This document shows, piece after piece, positions 6,841 to 12,369 of a DNA stretch of 12,369 bases (positions are counted from its first letter, which is position 1; each line of letters begins with the position of its first letter). The stretch comes from Candidatus Mcinerneyibacteriota bacterium (GTDB taxonomy: Bacteria; AUK180; JAQVHJ01). The position numbers were made by a program, and so were the translations under genes. Where the stretch lies: contig DAOVMD010000042.1 of NCBI GenBank assembly GCA_030630935.1, positions 1-12,369 of the forward strand, in the 5' to 3' direction. The notes below the pieces were generated by a model. That model ran no database searches and was not told the DNA's origin. It saw only the letters and a list, made by a program, of their open reading frames with translations.

Positions 6841-6916
6841 AGATTGCCGCTCTTTGCTTTAGCGTGTGGCTGGAGTGTAGCGGAAGTCATCCCGACGCGT
6901 CGGGATAATGATATTC
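6841..6916 (-). repeat. Interspersed palindromic repeat, copy A (inverted)
   Basis: In reverse complement this matches 11901-11977 and 12010-12086 with about five or six differences in 76 bases. It contains the perfect 16-bp palindrome TCCCGACGCGTCGGGA (6890-6905), then ACTTCCGCTACACTCCAGCC, and ends in GGCAATCT. It is the only copy in this orientation. It lies just before the promoter of the four-protein operon. Confidence 0.88.
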
Positions 6917-6957
6917 TAACATTTAACATTGTCAACCCAGCGTTTAATTTGACAATG
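6908..6957. promoter_or_regulatory. Inverted repeat overlapping the operon -35; possible divergent promoter
   Basis: CATTGTCAA (6927-6935) and TTGACAATG (6949-6957) are perfect reverse complements 22 bases apart centre to centre, two helical turns. The right arm contains the -35 of the operon promoter. The left arm gives a second TTGACA on the minus strand, followed after 16 bases by TATCAT (6913-6908), so a divergent transcript across the repeats is possible. The site could equally be a repressor or autoregulator operator. Confidence 0.4.
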
Positions 6958-6977
6958 AAAAAAAATTATGATATAAT
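6949..6977 (+). promoter_or_regulatory. Consensus sigma-70 promoter of the barrel-kinase-regulator operon
   Basis: TTGACA (6949-6954), a 17-base spacer and TATAAT (6972-6977) match consensus at all 12 positions. The predicted start, about seven bases past the -10, is at 6984-6985, and the first ATG is 6985. The mRNA would therefore be leaderless or nearly so. Confidence 0.8.
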
Positions 6978-6984
6978 TTAAACT

Positions 6985-7707
6985 ATGAAGAGAATACTAA
7001 TTTTAATAATAATGATTTTATTCCCGGTTTCAATCTTTTCTGATATTGACTCAGATTTTTCTATTTCTTATGAAGGCGAGAAAATAACAGAGGATAATGA
7101 AACAGTTTGGGAGCAGAATTTCCAATCTGATCTTTATTTTAGTTTTGATTTAGGATATGTAATGAGTTTCAATCTTGGGAATGAATACGAAGAGAATACA
7201 GAGTATAAGGTAAATGAAACATCTATTTCACTTGATTGGATGCCGGGGTTTTCGCATTTTATTATCTTAACATTTTTATATGAAGATTCTACTGACCTTG
7301 ATGGAGACGGTGATGATGATTATACAGAAAACGGGTATCAGTTATTTTATAACTTGGATTTATATAAAAATCATGAGATAGGTCTTAGCTTTGATGAGAA
7401 TATACGAGACTATAGTAACCCGACTGATTTCACAAATGACTATACAGAAATCTTTTCTTACCTGGAATATGAATGGGATATAACGAAGAATATTGAATTA
7501 AGTATTAAAACAGATTACAATGTTAATCATTCAACAGAAGTTTACGATACTTACGAAACAAAAGTTTATGGTATGGAACTTTATTTTAAATTGGGAGATG
7601 TCCGTCTTGCACCTGAGTTTTCGTATGAGAAATCGGAATATGAAACTGATAATAATTACGATGATTATCTTCAAAGAAATTACGAATTAGAATTTGAATT
7701 TTCATGA
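6985..7707 (+). CDS. Probable outer-membrane beta-barrel, N-terminal part (ends at in-frame TGA)
   Basis: The product has 240 residues with a signal peptide (about 1-19, MKRILILIIMILFPVSIFS). It continues as alternating polar/aromatic strands rich in Tyr, Phe, Asp and Glu, such as QSDLYFSFDLGYVMSFNLG and NYELEFEFS. That is the pattern of an outer-membrane barrel with acidic outer loops. One loop carries D-L-D-G-D-G (residues 104-109), like EF-hand or dockerin calcium loops. The TGA at 7705-7707 ends this part in mid-strand, and the same frame stays open for 205 more codons with the same composition (next entry). I read the two parts as one 446-codon barrel interrupted by a single nonsense codon. 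No Shine-Dalgarno precedes the ATG, which fits a leaderless mRNA. Confidence 0.7.
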   Translation: MKRILILIIMILFPVSIFSDIDSDFSISYEGEKITEDNETVWEQNFQSDLYFSFDLGYVMSFNLGNEYEENTEYKVNETSISLDWMPGFSHFIILTFLYEDSTDLDGDGDDDYTENGYQLFYNLDLYKNHEIGLSFDENIRDYSNPTDFTNDYTEIFSYLEYEWDITKNIELSIKTDYNVNHSTEVYDTYETKVYGMELYFKLGDVRLAPEFSYEKSEYETDNNYDDYLQRNYELEFEFS

Positions 7708-7731
7708 GCCAATTACTTTTTTAATTTTGAG

Positions 7732-8325
7732 TTGGAGCCGTCCTATGAATCGAAGAGGTATAGAGTAAATGACAGCATATATCTTGATTATAACGAGTTT
7801 TCTTATGAGCTCGAAACAATCTTTTTATTCCGGCATTTCTATGAGATTCATTTGGAATACGAATTTGAAAAGAGGAACTATATAGATTATAATGAAAAAG
7901 ACCAGTTTGATGCAACGGAAGAGAATTATTACAATACAACAATTGGATTTGAGTTTGTGATTGATAATAAAAAGAACTTTGAACTTGAGATAGGTTATGA
8001 GCAGGAGACGGAAATTAATAATGATATTAATTCTGATGAAGATTATAAGGTTGATGAGTTTTATTTAAATCTTGAATATAACCCTACGCTCTGGCTATAT
8101 TTTGAGATGGATACTCAATCCCGGAATAAGAAGTACAAAACAGTAACTGACCAAATATTTTCAAATTATATTTATTATGATGTTGACTGTTCTGTTACAT
8201 TCAGGATTTCAAAGAAATTCGATATTGAATTGAAATTTGAATTTGAAAAAGAGGATTACGAGGTTATGGTTGAGAATAACGAAGTTAATAAAACCTATGG
8301 AATAACAATGGATTATAATTTTTAA
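7732..8325 (+). CDS. Probable outer-membrane beta-barrel, C-terminal part (same frame after the TGA)
   Basis: This is the continuation of the previous frame: 197 residues from TTG 7732, with open frame back to 7708. It keeps the strand-loop pattern (EIHLEYEFEKRNY, NFELEIGYEQE, KFDIELKFEFEKEDYE) and ends in MDYNF. A C-terminal aromatic residue is the usual recognition signal for barrel insertion by the BAM machinery. It has no signal peptide and no convincing start (the TTG lacks a ribosome binding site), so it can hardly be a working outer-membrane protein alone. It makes sense as the end of the upstream barrel. Alternatives are a recent nonsense mutation, a base error in the assembly, or read-through. 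The kinase starts two bases after its stop. Confidence 0.6.
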   Translation: MEPSYESKRYRVNDSIYLDYNEFSYELETIFLFRHFYEIHLEYEFEKRNYIDYNEKDQFDATEENYYNTTIGFEFVIDNKKNFELEIGYEQETEINNDINSDEDYKVDEFYLNLEYNPTLWLYFEMDTQSRNKKYKTVTDQIFSNYIYYDVDCSVTFRISKKFDIELKFEFEKEDYEVMVENNEVNKTYGITMDYNF

Positions 8326-8327
8326 AA

Positions 8328-9671
8328 ATGAAAAATTTATTTAAACATAAATATTCAAAATGGATAACTATATCTGGCATATTAATCTTTATTTCTTTAA
8401 ACTTAGTTGGCTGGGTATTTTATTTTTATACGAGTAATTTCTTTATGAGCGGGTTGGATAAGAGTCTGCTTGATTCAGGGAGAATGATTGCAAGCTTGGT
8501 AGATGGTAATATTTTGAGGGAGCTTGATGTGGGATTTGATGATCTGTACCCGGTTAAGCGCCAGAGAGAGTTGTTAGCGAATTTTCAACGAGGCGGTCAG
8601 TTTTCAAAGGTTTTAATTTTAAAATCAAATGCAGAAGTTTTAATTTCAACAGATAAAGAATTAAAGATAGGTGATATCCCCGGTTATAAGTTAGTTGATC
8701 TTCCTGAAATCAAGCGTGCTTCAGAGGGAGAAGCAGTTGTTTCAGTTATTTATAAAGTAGATGTGAATTTATTTAAGTCCAGCTATACCCCAATCAGGGA
8801 TCAGTCCGGAAAAGTTACAGGGGTTCTCTGTATCGAAACAAGAGCTGATTTTCTGAAGGTTCTTGATAATTTAAAGATAATACTATTGTTTATCGGTCTA
8901 TTTTCTTTAATTTTCGTTTTAATATTGATTGTTTTTTTTATTAATTTACAAAGTCATCTATTATCAGTCCAGAATAACCTTATCAAGAATGATAACTTTT
9001 TTCGACTCGGAAAACTTTCTTCGTCAGTTGCCCATGAATTAAGGAATCCCTTACAGATTATTAGGGGCAATCTTGAAATCCTTCTTGAAACCGAAACCGA
9101 TGATGAGAATAAGGAGATATTTAAAAGTATTATTGAAGAGATATCACGGATGAATAGGACGATTCAGTCAATGTTAAATATTTCAATTAAAGAGAAGGAT
9201 AAGCGTCAAGCAGTTGATATTAATGAAATTATCCAGGAACTTATAACAGTTTTTAAGCCCAAGATAAAAAATGCCGGGATGGAGATAAATTTTCAGCCCG
9301 GGACTATTCCTGAGATTATTTTTGATAAAGACAAATTTAAACAGGTGCTGATGAACCTGATTCAGAATTCATTTGAATCCTTAAAATCAGGAGGAGAGAT
9401 TTTATTGATTACCAGTTCTAAGGGTAAAAAGATTATTCTTGAAGTAATAGATAATGGGTGTGGAATTGACTACAAATTGCAGGAAAAGGTTTTTGAGCCT
9501 TTTTTCTCTACTAAGACCACGGGTGCAGGGATAGGTTTAGCCGTGGTGAAGAGAATTCTGGAAGAAGGCTATGCCCTGATTGATCTTGAGTCAGAACGGG
9601 AGAAGGGAACAAAATTTACTATTACATTTAACCTTATCAACAGAGAAGTTAAAAGCGATGGAAAAAGTTAA
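8328..9671 (+). CDS. Membrane sensor histidine kinase (NtrB/ZraS-like layout)
   Basis: The protein has 447 residues. TM1 (about 12-35) and TM2 (about 184-207) enclose a periplasmic domain of some 150 residues. It resembles single-cache sensors (VLILKSNAEVLISTD, then YTPIRDQSGKVTGVLCIE near 153-170). After TM2 and a short helix come the dimerisation/phosphoacceptor domain, with His236 in VAHELRNPL, and the ATPase domain. The latter has N box Asn343/Asn347 (MNLIQNSFESL), G1 DNGCGI (375-380), F box FEPFFSTK and G2 GAGIGL (399-404). All catalytic residues are present, so it should autophosphorylate and pass phosphate to the next gene product. There is no cytoplasmic PAS domain. The ATG lies two bases after the barrel stop without a Shine-Dalgarno, so translation is probably coupled. 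The ligand is unknown. Confidence 0.93.
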   Translation: MKNLFKHKYSKWITISGILIFISLNLVGWVFYFYTSNFFMSGLDKSLLDSGRMIASLVDGNILRELDVGFDDLYPVKRQRELLANFQRGGQFSKVLILKSNAEVLISTDKELKIGDIPGYKLVDLPEIKRASEGEAVVSVIYKVDVNLFKSSYTPIRDQSGKVTGVLCIETRADFLKVLDNLKIILLFIGLFSLIFVLILIVFFINLQSHLLSVQNNLIKNDNFFRLGKLSSSVAHELRNPLQIIRGNLEILLETETDDENKEIFKSIIEEISRMNRTIQSMLNISIKEKDKRQAVDINEIIQELITVFKPKIKNAGMEINFQPGTIPEIIFDKDKFKQVLMNLIQNSFESLKSGGEILLITSSKGKKIILEVIDNGCGIDYKLQEKVFEPFFSTKTTGAGIGLAVVKRILEEGYALIDLESEREKGTKFTITFNLINREVKSDGKS

Positions 9672-11007
9672 GATTTTAATTGCTGATGATGAAATCAAGA
9701 TATTAGCAATGCTGAAGAAATACTTAAGTAAATTAGGTTTTGAAATTCTAATTTCAGAGAATGGAAAACATGCCTATGAAGTTTATAAGGAATCTAATCC
9801 GGATATTATAATTTCTGACCTGGAGATGCCGATTTTAAATGGTTTGGAACTTTTGAAAAAAATCAGAAGGGAAGATAAGATAGTTCAGTTTATTTTTATT
9901 ACAGCTTTTGCAAGTACAGATTCTGCAATTGAAGCGCTTAAGTTAGGAGCAGTTGATTATGTTATTAAGCCCTTTAAGTTAGAAGAGATTAAAATTATAA
10001 TTGAACGAATTTTAGAACGGGAAAAATTAGTAAAAGAAAATAAGAATTTAAAGCATGAGGTTTTAAAGAACTATGCCCTGAATTCTTTTATAGGAAAAAG
10101 CAAGAATGTTGAAAAGCTAAAAACCAAACTAATGAAGATATTGAATACCAACTCAACAATATTGATTACAGGAGAGTCAGGCACAGGCAAGGAATTAGCC
10201 GCAAAGATAATCCATTATAATTCCAACAGGGCAGCGTGCCCCTTCATTAGTGTTAATTGTGCTGCGATTCCCGAGCCACTAATTGAATCTGAATTATTTG
10301 GAATTGAAAAGAATATTGCGACCGGAGTAAATGCCCGGCTCGGTAAGTTTGAGATCGCAGATGGCGGCACACTATTCCTGGATGAGATAGGAGATATGCC
10401 GATATTTCTTCAGGTTAAAATATTGAGGCTGCTTCAGGAGAAGGAATTTGAAAGAGTTGGCGGACTAAAAACAGTTAAGAAGGATGTTAGAATAATTGCT
10501 GCAACTAATAAGAATCTTGAAGAAGAAATTAAATCGGGGAATTTCAGGGAAGATCTATTTTACAGGTTGAATGTATTTCCAATAAATATTCCTCCACTCC
10601 GGGAAAGAGCTGAAGATATTTTAATGATTGCTGAAATGGCAATATTTAAACTTTCCGGGTTGAAAGATCTTCTCGAAGATTCAGTGAAGAAGGTTCTGAT
10701 TAATTATAATTGGCCGGGAAATGTAAGAGAATTGCAAAATATCCTGGAATATTCATTAATAATGTCCGAGAGAAAAATAATTAAATTAGAACACCTCCCT
10801 GATAAGATTAAAGGCAAAACAGTAACTGAATCAACAGGGAAACATATTTCACTACCGGAAAGCGGTTTGAAATTTAACGACCTGGAAAAGGATTTACTTA
10901 TCCAGGCACTGAATAAGGCAAAGGGAAATAAAGCCAAAGCAGCCAGGCTTCTTGGTATCTCAAGAAGAACATTGATTTATAGATTAAAAAAGTTTAATAT
11001 AAAATGA
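9658..11007 (+). CDS. NtrC-family sigma-54-dependent response regulator
   Basis: The protein has 449 residues. The receiver domain (1-120) has the acidic pair Asp10/Asp11, phosphoacceptor Asp54 (IISDLEMPI), Thr82 and Lys104. The AAA+ domain (about 143-375) has Walker A GESGTGKE (172-179), Walker B TLFLDEIGD (238-246), arginines of FREDLFYRLNVFP (297, 303) and WPGNVREL (352-359). A Fis-type helix-turn-helix (about 405-449) ends in GISRRTLIYRLKKF. The sigma-54-contacting GAFTGA loop reads NIATGV (219-224), so only Thr and Gly of the core are kept. The start is ATG 9658, which overlaps the kinase end by 14 bases and puts the receiver domain right at the N-terminus. The longer frame from 9580 adds unrelated residues. 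It is the likely partner of the adjacent kinase and candidate activator of the promoter at 4390. Confidence 0.95.
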   Translation: MEKVKILIADDEIKILAMLKKYLSKLGFEILISENGKHAYEVYKESNPDIIISDLEMPILNGLELLKKIRREDKIVQFIFITAFASTDSAIEALKLGAVDYVIKPFKLEEIKIIIERILEREKLVKENKNLKHEVLKNYALNSFIGKSKNVEKLKTKLMKILNTNSTILITGESGTGKELAAKIIHYNSNRAACPFISVNCAAIPEPLIESELFGIEKNIATGVNARLGKFEIADGGTLFLDEIGDMPIFLQVKILRLLQEKEFERVGGLKTVKKDVRIIAATNKNLEEEIKSGNFREDLFYRLNVFPINIPPLRERAEDILMIAEMAIFKLSGLKDLLEDSVKKVLINYNWPGNVRELQNILEYSLIMSERKIIKLEHLPDKIKGKTVTESTGKHISLPESGLKFNDLEKDLLIQALNKAKGNKAKAARLLGISRRTLIYRLKKFNIK

Positions 11008-11891
11008 AAAGAGCTAAATTTATAACTACGATTTTTTTATTACTATTAATGTTTTCCGTAACCATTTATGGAGAACAGATTAGTTTTGATACAGAATATC
11101 AGATTTTAACAAATCTGCGGGATTTTATTTATACAAAATTAAAATCAGGGGAAGATGAATTAGAAAAGATAAACACCGAGCATGTTCATTTAGAAAAAAA
11201 GAGTAAAGCAATAATTAAAAAAATAGAATTAAAGAAAGAAGAATATTTTTCCGAAACTAATAAGAGAGAAAAGAAAAGAATAAAAAAACATTTAACAGAG
11301 CTATTGAACAATTTAATTGAAAACAATCTTGAGTTGAAAAAAAACGAACATGTTCGAAATATAAAGGTTGAAGAGTTTAAGGATTTCGGAAGAGTTCAAA
11401 ATAACATTCTGTTGGAGAATAAGAATAAAGTTTCAAAATCGGAATTATTAGAAAAGGAAAAGTCAGAACTTCTAACTGAATATAAAAGAATAATCCGAGA
11501 GATTAATAGAGTTGTGTTTAAACAAAAATATGTAAATGAACTTTTCCTTCAAAAGCTGGAGCAGATGAGACTGAATAATCGGAAAATTAAGTTTTTAACA
11601 CCATTTGTAACCAATCTTACTTTACAAAAAAATAAAATGGAAGAAATCGTTAAAAATAAGAAAAGTGTAATTTATAGAATTGAACTTGCAAGAATAGATT
11701 CTGAGATTGAAATATTTAATTCAGAAGTTCAAAAATTCGCTTTGAAAAATAAACATATTTATGACTCAATTATTTTAAAAGAATCAAAAATATATTTCAC
11801 AAATCTAATATTAATAAGAATAGAAAACGAATACATATTTTCAAAAAAATATATATCAGAAGAAGATATATTCGATATGGAATCACTTTAA
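11004..11891 (+). CDS. Exported helical (coiled-coil) protein, unknown function
   Basis: The protein has 295 residues. The signal peptide (1-23, FLLLLMFSVTIYG then EQ) is followed by Lys/Glu/Asn/Leu/Ile-rich sequence that is nearly all helix, probably long coiled coil (clear stretches about 45-120 and 140-200). It has no cysteine and no proline apart from one at about 200 (LTPFV). I recognise no family. The ATG overlaps the regulator stop as ATGA, with no Shine-Dalgarno, so it is the last gene of the barrel-kinase-regulator operon and translationally coupled. Like the 667-residue protein upstream it is exported and helical, but I see no clear sequence similarity. Export with a sensor kinase suggests a periplasmic accessory, ligand-binding or structural role, which is inference. 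Confidence 0.85.
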   Translation: MKRAKFITTIFLLLLMFSVTIYGEQISFDTEYQILTNLRDFIYTKLKSGEDELEKINTEHVHLEKKSKAIIKKIELKKEEYFSETNKREKKRIKKHLTELLNNLIENNLELKKNEHVRNIKVEEFKDFGRVQNNILLENKNKVSKSELLEKEKSELLTEYKRIIREINRVVFKQKYVNELFLQKLEQMRLNNRKIKFLTPFVTNLTLQKNKMEEIVKNKKSVIYRIELARIDSEIEIFNSEVQKFALKNKHIYDSIILKESKIYFTNLILIRIENEYIFSKKYISEEDIFDMESL

Positions 11892-11900
11892 ATAAACGTT

Positions 11901-11977
11901 TGAATGTCATTGTCCCGACGCGTCGGGATGGCTTCCGCTACACTCCAGCCACGCGCTAAAGCAAAGAGTGGCAATCT
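11901..11977 (+). repeat. Interspersed palindromic repeat, copy B
   Basis: Starts TGAATGTCATTG and contains the perfect palindrome TCCCGACGCGTCGGGA (11913-11928), then GCTTCCGCTACACTCCAGCC, and ends GGCAATCT. It begins ten bases after the operon stop, so the palindrome may also help end transcription, although no T-run follows. It is in direct orientation with copy C and inverted relative to copy A before the operon. Confidence 0.88.
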
Positions 11978-12009
11978 GGGAGCAAGCTCCCTTTGTGAAA
12001 AAGAACATT

Positions 12010-12086
12010 TGAATGTCATTGTCCCGACGCGTCGGGATGACTTCTGCTACACTCCAGCCATGCGCTAAAGCGAAGCGCGGCAATCT
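12010..12086 (+). repeat. Interspersed palindromic repeat, copy C
   Basis: Repeats copy B at an offset of 109 bp with about six substitutions. The central palindrome (12022-12037) is unchanged. The spacer between B and C (11978-12009) holds the palindrome GGGAGCAAGCTCCC. In reverse complement it resembles the GGGAGCTTGCT segment of the 6530-6805 tandem units, so the two arrays share parts. Confidence 0.88.
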
Positions 12087-12247
12087 ATCTTTTAGAAGAA
12101 TCCCCTCATTTTTTATATTAATATGGAGTATATCAGGTAAATCTCTGGCTATCCTGGTACAAAGCAATAAATTGCTTTGTAATATAAGACTCAATAATAT
12201 TAACAAGAGAAATTTAGTGCATCAATAAAAATAATGCAAATTAATTA

Positions 12248-12369
12248 CTAATGGTTATTGGCAAGATAAAAGGAGACCACTTTTTTATTAATATAGAGAG
12301 CTTCGGGAATGTTCATAATATTAACAGCAGGCTTATAATATAATTTTTTAATTTTCCTGATGCAAAGGA
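12248..12369 (-). CDS. Possible C-terminal end of a gene running off the window
   Basis: On the minus strand a frame is open from the window edge to a TAG at 12248-12250, giving 39 residues that include KIKKLYYKPAVNIMNIPEAL and end in SFYLANNH. The mixed hydrophobic and basic make-up looks protein-like, and it ends before the repeat zone, as a real gene would. It is too short to assign a family, and 39 open codons in AT-rich DNA can occur by chance. Confidence 0.35.
   Translation of the reverse strand, partial: LCIRKIKKLYYKPAVNIMNIPEALYINKKVVSFYLANNH

Larger units (their letters stand above)
11892..12247. other. Gene-free repeat stretch after the operon
   Basis: Apart from repeat copies B and C it holds AT-rich DNA and one strong snap-back hairpin, TACAAAGCAA-TAAA-TTGCTTTGTA (12158-12181, perfect 10-bp stem). 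The frames at 11907-12206 (-) and 12013-12228 (+) mostly translate the repeats and lack ribosome binding sites. No gene is supported. Confidence 0.55.

Noticed and set aside
6525-6935. Open frame of 136 codons on the - strand with repeated peptide blocks
   Set aside because: The repeated peptide is just the translation of the 147-bp-period tandem repeat and copy A of the interspersed repeat.
7705-7760. TGA read as selenocysteine or as a reassigned sense codon
   Set aside because: No convincing hairpin with the bacterial SECIS features follows, a barrel strand is an unlikely place for selenocysteine, and TGA clearly stops the regulator gene at 11005-11007.
9580-9657. Longer N-terminus for the response regulator
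   Set aside because: The extra 26 residues lie inside the kinase gene and precede a receiver domain that begins normally at ATG 9658.
12100-12200. Decayed duplicate of the gene fragment at the right edge
   Set aside because: A few short matches (CTTTG..CCAGGA-like and TATTAATAT-like words) are shared in reverse complement, but the spacing differs and AT-rich sequence makes such matches likely by chance.
11907-12228. Open frames on both strands (99 and 71 codons)
   Set aside because: Both translate the interspersed repeats B and C; neither has a ribosome binding site or a recognisable domain.

Overview
This is an AT-rich window (about one third G+C by eye) from a bacterium that appears to have an outer membrane. 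It encodes a lipoprotein with a lipobox, a probable outer-membrane beta-barrel ending in phenylalanine, several proteins with cleavable signal peptides, and a sigma-54-type response regulator. The standard code with TGA as stop fits: Trp is TGG, and the regulator ends on a TGA that overlaps the next ATG. No rRNA, tRNA or other taxonomic marker is present. Intergenic DNA is long and rich in hairpins and repeats, as in many uncultured lineages, and I cannot name the phylum.

Layout. 1-325: repeat-rich DNA without a gene. 326-991 (-): unknown lipoprotein. 992-1584: non-coding, with a compact inverted-repeat element. 1585-2334 (+): SIMPL-domain (DUF541) protein. 2335-2790: non-coding, purine-rich, with two hairpins. 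2791-3759 (-): secreted LpqC/PHB-depolymerase-like esterase. 3760-4456: non-coding and hairpin-rich, ending in a near-consensus sigma-54 (-24/-12) promoter. 4457-6460 (+): large exported protein with an N-terminal carboxypeptidase-regulatory-like beta-sandwich and a long helical, probably coiled-coil body, followed by a strong hairpin. 6461-6948: tandem and interspersed repeats. 6985-11891 (+): a tight operon encoding an outer-membrane-barrel-like protein (interrupted by one in-frame TGA), a membrane histidine kinase, an NtrC-type response regulator and an exported coiled-coil protein. 11892-12247: two more copies of the interspersed repeat, inverted relative to the copy before the operon. 12248-12369 (-): possible C-terminus of a gene running off the window.

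How the parts may work together. The operon has a textbook sigma-70 promoter (TTGACA-N17-TATAAT) whose predicted start falls at the first ATG. None of its genes has a convincing Shine-Dalgarno sequence, while the four other complete genes all do. The kinase and regulator form an NtrB/NtrC-like pair. The only clear sigma-54 promoter in the window lies upstream of the 667-residue exported protein, with two palindromes at enhancer distance. The simplest reading is a local envelope regulon: a cache-like periplasmic sensor passes its signal to a sigma-54 activator, which switches on a large exported helical protein. A barrel and a second helical exported protein are made together with the signalling pair. 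I do not recognise this combination as a described system. The link between regulator and promoter is inference.
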